64,000 nucleotides of DNA from Micromonospora musae (GCF_003626635.1 NZ_RAZT01000007.1:124001-188000), one strand, 5' to 3'; positions 39,589 to 49,040 are shown, counted from the stretch's first letter. Made by a program: numbers and translations. The notes: a model not told the origin generated them from the letters alone.

Positions 39589-41949
39589 ATGTCCGAGACC
39601 TTGGCCGCCGAGGGCGGCGGGCTTTCCCTTACCGGAGCCAACGTCACGTACGTCGTCATCGCCGCGGTGATCGCGTTGGTGGCGCTCGTCTTCGCCGCCG
39701 CCCTGACCAGGGCGGTCCTGGCGGCCGGCAAGGGCACCGCCAACATGCAGGAGATCTCCGGCGCGGTCCAGGAGGGCGCGTCGGCGTATCTGCTCCGGCA
39801 GTTCCGCACCCTGGCGATCTTCGTCGTCATCGCCGTCGTACTGCTCTTCCTGCTGCCGGTGCACGACACCGACGGCAGCGAGCTCGCCGTGAAGATCGGC
39901 CGGTCGGCCTTCTTCGTGGTCGGCGCGCTCTTCAGCGCGTTCATCGGCGGCGCCGGCATGTGGCTCGCCACCCGCGCCAACCTGCGGGTCGCGGCCGCCG
40001 CCCGGGAGCGGCAGGGGGGCCGCGAGGCGGCCATGAAGATCGCCTTCCGGACCGGTGGCGTGGTCGGCTTCCTCACCGTCGGCCTCGGCCTCTTCGGTGC
40101 GGCGCTGGTCGTCATGGTCTTCCGCGGCGACGCCCCGACCGTGCTGGAGGGCTTCGGCTTCGGTGCCGCGCTGCTCGCCATGTTCATGCGGGTCGGCGGT
40201 GGCATCTTCACCAAGGCCGCCGACGTCGGCGCCGACCTGGTCGGCAAGGTCGAGCAGGGTATCCCCGAGGACGACCCGCGCAACGCCGCGACCATCGCCG
40301 ACAACGTGGGCGACAACGTCGGTGACTGCGCCGGCATGGCCGCCGACCTCTTCGAGTCGTACGCGGTGACCCTGGTCGCCGCGCTCATCCTCGGCCGGGC
40401 CGCGTTCGGCGAGGACGGGCTGGTCTTCCCGCTGATCATCTCCACGATCGGCGTGCTCGTCGCGATCATCGGTGTCTTCATCACCCGGCTGCGCACCTCC
40501 GACCGCAACGGTCTGACCGCGATCAACCGGGCCTTCTACCTCTCCGCGGTGATCTCGGCGGTGCTGGTGGCGATCGCCGCGTACGCGTACCTGCCAGCGA
40601 CCTTCGCCGAGCTGGAGGGCGGCCTCACCGACGTCAGCGAGAACCCGCGGATGGTCGCCATCGGCGCGGTGGTCATCGGTATCGTGCTGGCCGCCGCGAT
40701 CCAGGCGCTCACCGGCTACTTCACCGAGACCAACAAGCGCCCGGTGCAGGACATCGGCAAGAGCTCGCAGACCGGTCCGGCCACCGTCATCCTCGCCGGC
40801 ATCAGCGTCGGCCTGGAGTCGGCGGTCTACTCGGCGCTGCTGATCGGCGCGGGCGTCTTCGGCGCCTTCCTGCTCGGCGGCAGCTCCATCACGCTCTCCC
40901 TCTTCGCGGTGGCGCTGGCCGGCACCGGTCTGCTCACCACGGTCGGCGTGATCGTCGCGATGGACACCTTCGGCCCGATCTCCGACAACGCCCAGGGCGT
41001 GGCGGAGATGTCCGGCGACATCGACGAGCACGGCGCCCGGACGCTGACCGAGCTGGACGCGGTGGGCAACACCACCAAGGCGATCACCAAGGGCATCGCG
41101 ATCGCCACCGCTGTGCTCGCGGCGACCGCGCTCTTCGGCTCGTACACCGACACGCTGCGCACCGCGTACGCGGACGCCGGAGTGGGCGACGTCGGGTCGG
41201 AGATCCTGAACTCGCTGAACGTGGCGAACCCGCGGAACCTCGTCGGCCTGATCATCGGTGCGGCGGTGGTCTTCCTCTTCTCCGGGCTGGCCATCAACGC
41301 GGTCTCCCGCTCGGCCGGCGCGGTCGTCATGGAGGTCCGCCGGCAGTTCCGTGAGCTGCCCGGCATCATGGACCGCACCCAGCGGCCGGAGTACGGCAAG
41401 GTCGTCGACATCTGCACCCGGGACGCCCAGCGCGAGCTGATGACCCCCGGCCTGCTCGCCATCCTCGCGCCGATCGCGGTCGGCTTCGGCCTCGGCCCGG
41501 GGGCGCTCGCGTCGTACCTGGCCGGCGCTATCGGGGCGGGCACCCTGATGGCGGTCTTCCTGTCCAACTCCGGTGGCGCCTGGGACAACGCCAAGAAGCT
41601 GGTCGAGGACGGCGCGTACGGGGGCAAGGGCTCCGAGTCGCACGCCGCCACCGTCATCGGCGACACCGTCGGCGACCCGTTCAAGGACACCGCCGGCCCC
41701 GCGATCAACCCGCTGATCAAGGTGATGAACCTGGTCTCGCTGCTGATCGCGCCGGCCGTGGTGGCCTGGAGCATCGGTGACGACAAGAACACCGGCCTGC
41801 GGATCTCCATCGCGGTGGTGGCCGCGCTGGTCATCGTCGGGGCCGTGTTCGTCAGCAAGCGCAAGGGGGTGGCGATGTCCGACACGGACGCCGGCGACGG
41901 CACCGGCTCGGGCAGCGCCGACCAGCGGTCGGAGACGGTTCCGGCCTGA
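39589..41949 (+). CDS. hppA: Membrane-bound proton-translocating pyrophosphatase, K+-independent type
   Basis: A 786-residue integral membrane protein from ATG 39589 with AGGAGGA upstream, and about 15-16 membrane helices. It couples hydrolysis of pyrophosphate to proton export. The substrate-binding acidic motifs are present: EDDPRNAATIADNVGDNVGD near residues 226-246 and SNSGGAWDNAKK with GDTVGDPFKDTAGP near the C-terminus. Lys497 in GNTTKAITKG is the residue that replaces the K+ ion, so this is the K+-independent subclass. After the last helix comes a 25-residue polar tail (MSDTDAGDGTGSGSADQRSE). It sits alone between two terminators. Confidence 0.96.
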   Translation: MSETLAAEGGGLSLTGANVTYVVIAAVIALVALVFAAALTRAVLAAGKGTANMQEISGAVQEGASAYLLRQFRTLAIFVVIAVVLLFLLPVHDTDGSELAVKIGRSAFFVVGALFSAFIGGAGMWLATRANLRVAAAARERQGGREAAMKIAFRTGGVVGFLTVGLGLFGAALVVMVFRGDAPTVLEGFGFGAALLAMFMRVGGGIFTKAADVGADLVGKVEQGIPEDDPRNAATIADNVGDNVGDCAGMAADLFESYAVTLVAALILGRAAFGEDGLVFPLIISTIGVLVAIIGVFITRLRTSDRNGLTAINRAFYLSAVISAVLVAIAAYAYLPATFAELEGGLTDVSENPRMVAIGAVVIGIVLAAAIQALTGYFTETNKRPVQDIGKSSQTGPATVILAGISVGLESAVYSALLIGAGVFGAFLLGGSSITLSLFAVALAGTGLLTTVGVIVAMDTFGPISDNAQGVAEMSGDIDEHGARTLTELDAVGNTTKAITKGIAIATAVLAATALFGSYTDTLRTAYADAGVGDVGSEILNSLNVANPRNLVGLIIGAAVVFLFSGLAINAVSRSAGAVVMEVRRQFRELPGIMDRTQRPEYGKVVDICTRDAQRELMTPGLLAILAPIAVGFGLGPGALASYLAGAIGAGTLMAVFLSNSGGAWDNAKKLVEDGAYGGKGSESHAATVIGDTVGDPFKDTAGPAINPLIKVMNLVSLLIAPAVVAWSIGDDKNTGLRISIAVVAALVIVGAVFVSKRKGVAMSDTDAGDGTGSGSADQRSETVPA

Positions 41950-41955
41950 TCGACT

Positions 41956-41988
41956 GGCCCCGGTCGGCGTCCGTCGCCGGCCGGGGCC
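41956..41988 (+). terminator. Terminator after hppA
   Basis: GGCCCCGGTCGGCG (41956-41969) pairs with CGCCGGCCGGGGCC (41975-41988) with one mismatch, directly after the hppA stop. Confidence 0.75.
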
Positions 41989-42041
41989 GAACGCAAACCT
42001 GAACGGTGCCTGCGTTCGACGGAGGCCGTACGCTGCAACGC

Positions 42042-42584
42042 ATGCGTACGTGCCGGGCGACTGCCGCCGGAAAGCTCACGGTGGTCCTGGCCACGCTCGT
42101 CCTGGTGGCCGGCGGGTGCGGTGGCGGTCCCAGCCCCCGGGCGTGGGCGTCCTCGGTCTGCTCCGCGCTCGCCCCGTGGCGGTCGGAGATCAGCAGGCTG
42201 ACCAGCAGCACCGACCAGCAGATGACGGCGCAGACCACTCCCGCGCAGGCGAAGGAGAACCTGGTCCGTCTCTTCGACGGGGCCGAGAAGGCGAGCGAGA
42301 CGGCCCGGCGGAAGGTCGAGGAGGCCGGTGTGCCGGAGGCCGAGCACGGCGAGGAGATCTCCGTCGGCTTCCGCACGGCCCTGGGGCAGATGCGTGACGC
42401 CTACGGCCGTGCGGCGGACACCGTCGGAGGGTTGAGCACCGGCGAGCCCACCACCTTCTACGACGGCGTGCGGGCCGCGGTGGAGACGCTCAACAAGGAG
42501 TACGACGCGAGCACGCTGGACACGAGCCGTCTCAACTCGGAGGAGTTGAGACAAGCCTTCGACGAGGTGCCGGAGTGTCGCTAG
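42042..42584 (+). CDS. Putative lipoprotein of unknown function
   Basis: About 180 residues. From ATG 42042 the N-terminus MRTCRATAAGKLTVVLATLVLVAGGC ends in a lipobox (L-V-A-G-G-C), so Cys26 would be lipidated after cleavage by signal peptidase II. The mature part is helical (WRSEISRLTSSTDQQMTAQT, AAVETLNKEYDASTLDTSRL) without a known domain. A GTG at 42006 in frame is an alternative start with a longer polar N-terminus. The 3' end overlaps the next gene by 10 bp, suggesting coupled expression. Confidence 0.7.
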   Translation: MRTCRATAAGKLTVVLATLVLVAGGCGGGPSPRAWASSVCSALAPWRSEISRLTSSTDQQMTAQTTPAQAKENLVRLFDGAEKASETARRKVEEAGVPEAEHGEEISVGFRTALGQMRDAYGRAADTVGGLSTGEPTTFYDGVRAAVETLNKEYDASTLDTSRLNSEELRQAFDEVPECR

Positions 42585-43378
42585 ACGGGCTCGGCGAACC
42601 GTCGGGAGCGCAGCAGCTCCCGACGCTCTTCCCGGTGCCCGAACCGGCAGCACCGAGCCGCCGCCGGAGATCGCCCTCCGCGGGGGCTGCCGGCGGTCCC
42701 GGCGTCGGGGCGAGCGATCCGATGGCCGCTGCGGCCGACGGGGACCCCGGGCGGGCGGCCACCGCAGGTGCGGCGGCCCGTCCCGCACGCGGGAGCGTCG
42801 ACGAGGCGGGGCGGCAACTGGTCTTCTTCGGCGCGGAGACGGTCGAGCCGGCCGTGGCCGACCTCGCCGGCCTGCTCGCCGGTCCCGGCGAGGTGGTCCG
42901 GATGGGGGGCACCGCCCGGCTCTCGATCGTGGTGGATGCGCCGTGGCGGGTGCACGTGCTGGTGGCCGAGCTGGCCCAGCGGGGACTCTCGGCGAGCTGG
43001 GAGCCGACCGAGGACGAGCGGCACGCGGTACGCACCTCGTACACCCGGGCGCTCAAGCCGCTCGCGGTGGCGTGGACACGGGGGGTGGCGAAGCGGCCGC
43101 CGGCCGGTTTCCATCTCAACGGGCGGCGGCTGCGGCTCTGGCTGGCGGCGGCGGGTGAGGTCGACCCGCCCGGGTGCCGGCTGCACCTGGGCGCAGCGGA
43201 CCGGCAGTGGTGGGAACCCGTCGGCGCGGCGCTCGCGGCGGTCGGCCTCGCCGGGGAGCTGCTCGACTCCGGGGCGAGCGGGCCCGCGTACCTGATCAGT
43301 GGCCGGCACCGGTTGCGCCGCCTCGCCGAGCTGGTGGGGGATCGTCCGAGCGCCACCCCGCCCACGGCCTGGCCCTGA
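42575..43378 (+). CDS. Conserved hypothetical protein upstream of topA
   Basis: A 267-residue protein from GTG 42575, inside the end of the lipoprotein gene. The first 70 residues are Ala/Gly/Pro/Arg-rich and probably disordered. The folded part has two similar-looking alpha/beta segments (LVVFFGAETVEPAVADLAGL-type start, GRHRLRRLAELVG end) with no catalytic motif. No signal peptide or membrane helix, so it should be cytosolic. I do not recognise the family. Confidence 0.65.
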   Translation: MSLDGLGEPSGAQQLPTLFPVPEPAAPSRRRRSPSAGAAGGPGVGASDPMAAAADGDPGRAATAGAAARPARGSVDEAGRQLVFFGAETVEPAVADLAGLLAGPGEVVRMGGTARLSIVVDAPWRVHVLVAELAQRGLSASWEPTEDERHAVRTSYTRALKPLAVAWTRGVAKRPPAGFHLNGRRLRLWLAAAGEVDPPGCRLHLGAADRQWWEPVGAALAAVGLAGELLDSGASGPAYLISGRHRLRRLAELVGDRPSATPPTAWP

Positions 43379-43388
43379 CCGGACCGGG

Positions 43389-43406
43389 CTGTCCGGTGGC
43401 GGACAG
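43389..43406 (+). terminator. Weak hairpin after hypothetical gene
   Basis: CTGTCCG and CGGACAG form a 7-bp stem with a 4-nt loop, 11 bp after the stop. The rest of the 298-bp gap before topA shows nothing recognisable. Confidence 0.4.
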
Positions 43407-43676
43407 GCGGCGCGAAGATATCGGAATAAAACCGGCAGTTGGGGCCTTGATCGAAGGCCCGCCATCATCACAGTGACCCGCTCGGGGCCCTACCCACGGT
43501 GTACGGTGGCGCCGTCCGGCACATCCACCCCACGCCGGGGTGGTTTGCCGCCCGCGAAACCCGAAACGCGGACGGCGCGTTACGTTGGACATCCGGACCG
43601 CCGGGGTCTGGCAGGTCGAACACGGCCTGAAACGGGTACCGAGCGGTCACGAGCAGGAGTTAGGTCAGGGAGAGAC

Positions 43677-46508
43677 GTGCCGAGCAACGCGGGAACCACC
43701 CGTCTGGTCATCGTCGAGTCACCGGCGAAGGCCAAGACGATCTCGGGCTACCTCGGCCCGGGGTACGTCGTGGAGGCGAGCTTCGGCCATGTCCGGGACC
43801 TTCCGCGCAACGCCGCCGACGTACCGGCCAAGTACAAGGGCGAGCCGTGGGCGCGGCTCGGGGTGGACGTCGACAACGGCTTCCACGCCCTCTACGTGGT
43901 CTCGGCCGACCGCAAGCAGCAGATCAGCAAGCTGACCAAGCTGGCCAAGGAGGTCGACGAGATCTTCCTGGCCACGGATGAGGACCGCGAGGGCGAGGCG
44001 ATCGCCTGGCACCTGGTGGAGACGCTCAAGCCCAAGGTGCCGGTCAAGCGGATGGTCTTCCACGAGATCACCAAGCCGGCCATCCAGGCGGCGGTGGCGA
44101 ACCCGCGCGAGATCGACCGCGACCTGGTCGACGCGCAGGAGGCCCGGCGCATCCTCGACCGCCTCTACGGCTACGAGGTCTCTCCCGTGCTGTGGAAGAA
44201 GGTCATGCCGAAGCTCTCGGCGGGCCGGGTGCAGTCGGTGGCGACCCGGATCGTGGTCGAGCGGGAGCGGCAGCGGATGGCGTTCCGCACCGCCGAGTAC
44301 TGGGACATCCTGGCCACGCTCGCGGTGGCGAACGCCGGCGAGGGCCCCCGTACGTTCCACGCCACGCTGATCGCCCTCAACGGCGACCGGATCGCCACCG
44401 GTAAGGACTTCGAGCCGACCACCGGCCGGGTCAAGCCCGGCGCGGGCGTGGTGCACCTGGACGAGAGCGGCGCCCGGGGCCTGGCGGCCCGGCTGCAGGA
44501 CCGCCCGTTCACGGTCACCCGGGTCGAGGAGAAGCCCTACCGCCGCCGCCCGTACGCGCCGTTCATCACCTCCACGCTCCAGCAGGAGGCAGCCCGCAAG
44601 ATGCGGTTCTCGTCCCAGCAGACGATGCGCACCGCGCAGCGGCTCTACGAGAACGGCTACATCACCTATATGCGTACCGACTCGGTGAACCTGTCGGAGA
44701 CCGCCATCACGGCGGCCCGTCGGCAGATCGTCGAGCTCTACGGCGAGCGCAGCGTGCCGCCGGAGCCGCGTCGCTACACCGGCAAGGTGAAGAACGCCCA
44801 GGAGGCGCACGAGGCGATCCGCCCCGCGGGCGACAACTTCCGCACCCCGGGCGAGGTGGCCAAGGAGCTGTCGGCCGAGGAGTTCAAGCTCTACGAGCTG
44901 ATCTGGCGACGCACCATCGCCTCGCAGATGACCGACGCGGTCGGCTCCAGCGTGTCGGTGCGGATCCGTGCCCTCTCCAACACCGGCGAGGAAGCCGACT
45001 TCGGCGCGACCGGTAAGACCATCACCGACCCGGGCTTCCTGCGGGCGTACGTCGAGTCGAGCGACGACGAGAACGCCGAGGCCGAGGATGCCGAGCGTCG
45101 CCTGCCGACCCTGGTCAAGGACCAGGCGCTGACCGCCGACGAGCTGGCCGCGCAGGGGCACCACACCCAGCCGCCGGCCCGCTACACCGAGGCCTCGCTG
45201 GTCAAGGCGCTGGAGGAGCTGGGCATCGGGCGCCCGTCGACGTACGCGTCGATCATGCAGACCATCCAGGATCGCGGCTACGTCAACAAGCGCGGCCAGG
45301 CGATGATCCCGACCTTTCTGGCGTTCGCGGTGATCGGGCTGATGGAGCGGCACTACCCGCGCCTCATCGACTACGACTTCACCGCCAGCATGGAGAACGA
45401 GCTGGACGAGATCGCCGGCGGAGACCACGCCGCCGTCGACTTCCTCACCTCGTTCTACTTCGGCGGCACCAACGGCACCGGCGACCAGACGATCGCCCAC
45501 GCGGGCGGCCTGAAGAAGCTGGTCACCGAGAACCTCAGCGAGATCGACGCCCGTAGCGTCAACTCGATACCGCTCTTCGCCGACGACGAGGGCCGCGACG
45601 TGGTCGTCCGGGTCGGCCGGTACGGCCCGTACCTCGAGCGGCGAACTCCGGGCGAGGAGGCGGTCGCACCTGCGGAGGGCGAGGAGGGCACCGCGCACGG
45701 GGACCGGGCGCCGATCCCCGAGGGCCTGGCGCCGGACGAGCTGACCCCGGAGAAGGTGCACGAGCTCTTCCTCGGTGGCGGCGGTGAGCGCAAGCTCGGC
45801 GACGACCCGTCCACCGGCGAGCCGATCCTGCTCAAGTCCGGCCGGTTCGGCCCGTACGTGGCCAGCGGCGAGCGCAAGTCGTCGCTGCTGCGCTCGCAGA
45901 CGCCCGACTCGCTCACCTTCGACGAGGCGTTGAAGCTGCTCAGCCTGCCCCGTCTGGTCGGCGTCGCCCCGGACGGCGTCGAGGTCTTCGCCAACAACGG
46001 CCGCTACGGCCCGTACGTCAAGCAGGGCGAGGAGTTCCGGTCGCTGGACTCCGAGGACAAGATGTTCACCGTCACGCTGGACGAGGCGCTGGCCCTGCTG
46101 GCCGCCCCGAAGACGCGCCAGCGGCGGGCCGCCGCGCCTCCGCTGCGTGAAATGGGGGCGGACCCGGCGACCGAGAAGCTGCTGGTCATCAAGGACGGCC
46201 GGTTCGGCCCGTACGTGACCGACGGGGAGGTCAACGCGTCGCTGCGGCGCGGGCAGACGCCTGAGGCGCTCAGCCTCGAGGAGGCCTCCCAGATGCTCGC
46301 CGAGAAGCGGGCGAAGGGCCCGGCGCCGCGCAAGAAGGCGGCCGCCAAGAAGACCACGGCGAAGAAGACGACGGCGGCGAAGAAGACCACCGCGGCGAAG
46401 AAGACCGCGGCGGCCACCAAGTCGACGGCGGCGAAGAAGACCGCGACCGCCAAGGCCACCCCCGCCAAGAAGGCGGCCCCCCGCAAGGCCACCACCCCCA
46501 CCGACTGA
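43677..46508 (+). CDS. topA: DNA topoisomerase I
   Basis: A 943-residue type IA topoisomerase that relaxes negative supercoils. It starts at GTG 43677 (AGGGAGA upstream) and the Toprim domain follows at once: VIVESPAKAKT with Glu14, and DREGEAIAWH near 103-112. The catalytic Tyr331 lies in ITYMRTDSVNLS. Three C-terminal repeats with FGPYV motifs (RFGPYVASGE, RYGPYVKQGE, RFGPYVTDGE) replace zinc fingers, as usual in actinobacteria. The tail is a Lys/Ala-rich stretch (AAKKTTAKKTTAAKK-type) that helps processivity in mycobacterial TopA. A palindromic element follows the stop. Confidence 0.97.
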   Translation: MPSNAGTTRLVIVESPAKAKTISGYLGPGYVVEASFGHVRDLPRNAADVPAKYKGEPWARLGVDVDNGFHALYVVSADRKQQISKLTKLAKEVDEIFLATDEDREGEAIAWHLVETLKPKVPVKRMVFHEITKPAIQAAVANPREIDRDLVDAQEARRILDRLYGYEVSPVLWKKVMPKLSAGRVQSVATRIVVERERQRMAFRTAEYWDILATLAVANAGEGPRTFHATLIALNGDRIATGKDFEPTTGRVKPGAGVVHLDESGARGLAARLQDRPFTVTRVEEKPYRRRPYAPFITSTLQQEAARKMRFSSQQTMRTAQRLYENGYITYMRTDSVNLSETAITAARRQIVELYGERSVPPEPRRYTGKVKNAQEAHEAIRPAGDNFRTPGEVAKELSAEEFKLYELIWRRTIASQMTDAVGSSVSVRIRALSNTGEEADFGATGKTITDPGFLRAYVESSDDENAEAEDAERRLPTLVKDQALTADELAAQGHHTQPPARYTEASLVKALEELGIGRPSTYASIMQTIQDRGYVNKRGQAMIPTFLAFAVIGLMERHYPRLIDYDFTASMENELDEIAGGDHAAVDFLTSFYFGGTNGTGDQTIAHAGGLKKLVTENLSEIDARSVNSIPLFADDEGRDVVVRVGRYGPYLERRTPGEEAVAPAEGEEGTAHGDRAPIPEGLAPDELTPEKVHELFLGGGGERKLGDDPSTGEPILLKSGRFGPYVASGERKSSLLRSQTPDSLTFDEALKLLSLPRLVGVAPDGVEVFANNGRYGPYVKQGEEFRSLDSEDKMFTVTLDEALALLAAPKTRQRRAAAPPLREMGADPATEKLLVIKDGRFGPYVTDGEVNASLRRGQTPEALSLEEASQMLAEKRAKGPAPRKKAAAKKTTAKKTTAAKKTTAAKKTAAATKSTAAKKTATAKATPAKKAAPRKATTPTD

Positions 46509-46523
46509 CCCCAGACCCGAGCA

Positions 46524-46571
46524 GATCTTGGTGCGAATGTGTCCCTATCGCGGCGGATTCGTGCCAAGATC
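46524..46571. repeat. Palindromic element, left copy, flanking DUF559 gene
   Basis: An imperfect palindrome: GATCTTGGTGCGAAT at the left pairs with ATTCGTGCCAAGATC at the right around TCCCTATCGCGGCGG. It occurs again in reverse orientation at 47636-47680. It lies between the topA stop and the converging stop at 46570, so it may also act as a terminator. Confidence 0.8.
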
Positions 46572-47580
46572 ACTCGTGTCGGGGCAGGTCGGGCCAGCCG
46601 GCGGCGCGAAGCGCGGCTCGAATCTGGCGGATGACCTCCTCGGGTTGCGCACGGATCGCCCACGCCGGAAAGCGGAGCACGCGGTCACCGTCGAGCCAGA
46701 GGTCGTTCTGCCGGCGCATGTCGGCCCACGCGGCGCGCGGGTCGTGATGTTGTCCGCCGTCGATCTCGACGTGGACACGCCACTCTTCGAACCAGGCATC
46801 GAGGTATCTGCGCCGTCCGGCCGAGTCGTACCTGACCACCTGACGCGACGGCTCGGGCAGGCCGGCCCGCCGGACGAGCCCGAGGAAATCCAGTTCGGCC
46901 AGGGAGTGGGCGCCGCCGCCGGCGTCCGATGCCGTCCGCATGATGAGCCGACGACGGCGGGCGCGTGGCAGCCGGTCGAGGACCCGGTGGAGATCATCGC
47001 CGGCGACCAGCCGTTGCTGGAAACCCGCGGCGACGATCGCGCGGGCCTCCTCGTCGGAGGCCGCCCATTGAGCGGCGTCCACCAATGAACGCGTCGGCAG
47101 AGTGCGGGGCGGCAGCCCCACCTGGAGGACATCCTCCTCGCTCAGCACGGTGGTGCGGTGCAGGCGGACGCCGGAGGGCAGCGAGCGGGCCCGGTGCGTG
47201 GCAGGTGTCAGCAGGTGCACGGTCCCGCTCTCGTACCGGCGCAGACCCCATGCCTGTGCCGCGCTGAGCCCTCCGAGCAGTGCGGCCGGTCCTGCGGCGA
47301 GCACGGCGATCCACCGGAACTGCTCGGGACCGACCGGACCGCTGTGGGTGACGTAGATGGCGCGGTGCACCTGCCGCCAGCGACCTGTATCGACCCGGTG
47401 CCGGATCGCGCTCGGCGAAAGGTGGCAGCGCGCCTGGTCGAGGCGGATCACATCATCCTGGTGGAACAGCAGCCAGGTCAGGTCATCGGCGTCGTCCGCC
47501 GGCAGAGCTCGGCGCAGCGCCGCCCACCCGCTTCGGCCCCATCGACCTCGGCCCTGTCCCGGTAGCTCACGCCCCTCCAC
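46570..47580 (-). CDS. DUF559/AbiEi-type protein with endonuclease-like C-terminal domain
   Basis: About 330-340 residues. The N-terminal part (LFHQDDVIRLDQARCHLSPSA, then RWRQVHRAIYVTHSGP) is the winged-helix pattern of AbiEi-like regulators. The C-terminal 100 residues hold the DUF559/Vsr-like nuclease core: SLAELDFLGLVRRAGLPEP, YLDAWFEEWRVHVEIDGGQHH and DMRRQNDLWLDGDRVLRFPA, with the E...D...E-x-D pattern. The start is uncertain; GTG 47580 is the first reasonable choice, while a TTG at 47679 would read through the right palindromic copy. Such genes are numerous in Micromonosporaceae genomes. Their function is not established; a nucleic-acid role is inferred. Confidence 0.65.
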   Translation of the reverse strand: MEGRELPGQGRGRWGRSGWAALRRALPADDADDLTWLLFHQDDVIRLDQARCHLSPSAIRHRVDTGRWRQVHRAIYVTHSGPVGPEQFRWIAVLAAGPAALLGGLSAAQAWGLRRYESGTVHLLTPATHRARSLPSGVRLHRTTVLSEEDVLQVGLPPRTLPTRSLVDAAQWAASDEEARAIVAAGFQQRLVAGDDLHRVLDRLPRARRRRLIMRTASDAGGGAHSLAELDFLGLVRRAGLPEPSRQVVRYDSAGRRRYLDAWFEEWRVHVEIDGGQHHDPRAAWADMRRQNDLWLDGDRVLRFPAWAIRAQPEEVIRQIRAALRAAGWPDLPRHE

Positions 47581-47635
47581 CTCCCCACCATGCCGTAATC
47601 CCCCGACCTGCCTGGGCCCCTGTGGACAGCGCGTG

Positions 47636-47680
47636 GATCTTGGTGCGAATCTGCCGCGATAGGGGCGTCTTCGTTCCAAG
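47636..47680. repeat. Palindromic element, right copy, inverted
   Basis: The reverse complement of this 45-bp segment aligns with 46527-46571 over its full length with about nine differences; the core CCTATCGCGGC is identical. It ends 10 bp before the stop of the lactone-oxidase gene and may serve as its terminator. Confidence 0.8.
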
Positions 47681-47689
47681 AATGCGGGG

Positions 47690-49003
47690 TTAGGCGCCCA
47701 GGACGCGGGTCAGGTGGGGATTGGTGAAGACCCGGTCGGGGTCGAGGCGGTCGCGGACGGCGCGGAAGTCGGCCCAGCGGGGGTACGCGGGAGCGAGCGA
47801 CTCCGCGTCGCGCCAGTGCAGTTTGCCCCAGTGTGGCCGGCCGCCCAGCTCTTCGGCGACGCGTTCGAAGGCGGTGAAGTACGGCTCGTACGGCATGCCG
47901 ACGTACTGGTGGATGGCGACGTAGGCGGAGTCGCGGCCGTACCCGTGGGAGAGCCAGATGTCGTCGGCGGCGGTGAAGCGCACCTCGACCGGGAAGAGCA
48001 CCTTGAACGGCAGCCCGTCGACGATCCGCCGCAGCGCGTGGAGCGCCTCGCCGAGTGCGGCACGGGGCAACCCGTACTCCATCTCCACGAAGCGGACCCG
48101 GCGCGAGGTGCAGAAGACGGCGTCGGATCGCCCGGTGTAGCGGCGCTCGGTGAGGGCCCGCGCGGAGATCGCGGAGATCGTCGGGGCGAGGGCCGGCACG
48201 GCCCGGCCGACCCGGCAGGCGCCCGCGAAGACGGTGTTGGAGAGGAACTCGTCGTCCAGCCAGCCGCGCAGCCGCGACAGCGGCCGATCGTCGGCGGGCA
48301 CCCGGTCGTTCGCCTTGACCTGCACCCTGGCCGTGTACGGGAACCAGTAGAACTCGACGTGGTCGTGCGCCTCGACGAGTTCCGGCAGCCTGGCCAGTAC
48401 GTCGTCCAGGGGCGCCGGTCGCTCGTGCGCGTGCAGCACGAACGCGTCCACGACGCGCAGCGTCACCTCGACCAGTACGCCGAGCGCACCGAGCGAGACC
48501 CGGGCGGCGGCGAGGACGTCCGGGTTCTCCTCGGCCGAGCAGTGCAGCACCTCGCCGGCGCCGGTGACCAGGGTGATCGCCTCGACGAAGGTGGCGAGGC
48601 AGCCGTACCCGGCGCCGGTGCCGTGGGTTCCCGTGGAGATCGCCCCGGCGACGGTCTGCGCGTCGATGTCGCCGAGGTTGGGCAGCGCGAGGCCGTGCCG
48701 GGCGAGCAGGTCGTTCAAAGCGTGCAGCGTCATTCCCGCGGGCACGGTGACGAGCCGCCGCTCGGCGTCCACCCGTACGCCGGTGTCCAGCGCCGACAGC
48801 TCCAGCCGCCGGTCGTCGGCGAGGGCGATCGGGGTGAACGAGTGGCCGCTGCCCGCCACCCGGAGCCGTCCGCCGGCGTCCCGGGTGGCGAGAACGGTAT
48901 CGACGACGTCTGCCACGGAGCCGGGGCGCAGGATGATGGCGGCACCGCGTTGGTTGCCGGCCCAGTTGGACCAGGGGACGGTGGACGGTGCGGTGCCGGC
49001 CAT
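47690..49003 (-). CDS. FAD-linked oxidase, D-arabinono-lactone/L-gulonolactone oxidase family
   Basis: A 437-residue flavoenzyme of the vanillyl-alcohol-oxidase superfamily. The FAD domain has RVAGSGHSFTPIA with His54, the residue that forms the covalent 8-alpha-FAD bond in this family, followed by VPAGMTLHALNDLLARHGLALP and GAISTGTHGTGAGYG. The C-terminal ALO domain ends with GRPHWGKLHWRDAESLAPAY, the H-W-x-K motif that binds the substrate and flavin. Substrates could be aldonolactones or alditols. ATG 49003 has GAGGAG upstream. Divergent from a TetR gene with a perfect palindrome between them, so it is probably under its control. Confidence 0.9.
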   Translation of the reverse strand: MAGTAPSTVPWSNWAGNQRGAAIILRPGSVADVVDTVLATRDAGGRLRVAGSGHSFTPIALADDRRLELSALDTGVRVDAERRLVTVPAGMTLHALNDLLARHGLALPNLGDIDAQTVAGAISTGTHGTGAGYGCLATFVEAITLVTGAGEVLHCSAEENPDVLAAARVSLGALGVLVEVTLRVVDAFVLHAHERPAPLDDVLARLPELVEAHDHVEFYWFPYTARVQVKANDRVPADDRPLSRLRGWLDDEFLSNTVFAGACRVGRAVPALAPTISAISARALTERRYTGRSDAVFCTSRRVRFVEMEYGLPRAALGEALHALRRIVDGLPFKVLFPVEVRFTAADDIWLSHGYGRDSAYVAIHQYVGMPYEPYFTAFERVAEELGGRPHWGKLHWRDAESLAPAYPRWADFRAVRDRLDPDRVFTNPHLTRVLGA

Positions 49004-49021
49004 GCGCGCTCCTCGATGTGA

Positions 49022-49040
49022 ATATGAAGTGACTTCATAT
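49022..49040. promoter_or_regulatory. Perfect 19-bp palindromic operator
   Basis: ATATGAAGT-G-ACTTCATAT, arms of 9 bp around one base, lies 19 bp upstream of the flavin oxidase ATG and about 110 bp from the divergent TetR start. The size and symmetry match TetR-family operators. Confidence 0.8.

Noticed and set aside
39424..41643. Long open frame antisense to hppA (over 700 codons)
   Set aside because: It mirrors the codon structure of hppA, is dominated by Arg/Asp/Gly/His repeats and has no ribosome binding site. hppA itself is unmistakable.
43719..45761. Long open frame antisense to topA
   Set aside because: A GC-rich antisense artefact; the composition is unlike a real protein and topA is complete on the other strand.
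46524..47680. Insertion sequence with terminal inverted repeats
   Set aside because: There is no transposase or visible target duplication, so I report only a repeat-flanked gene and leave mobility open.
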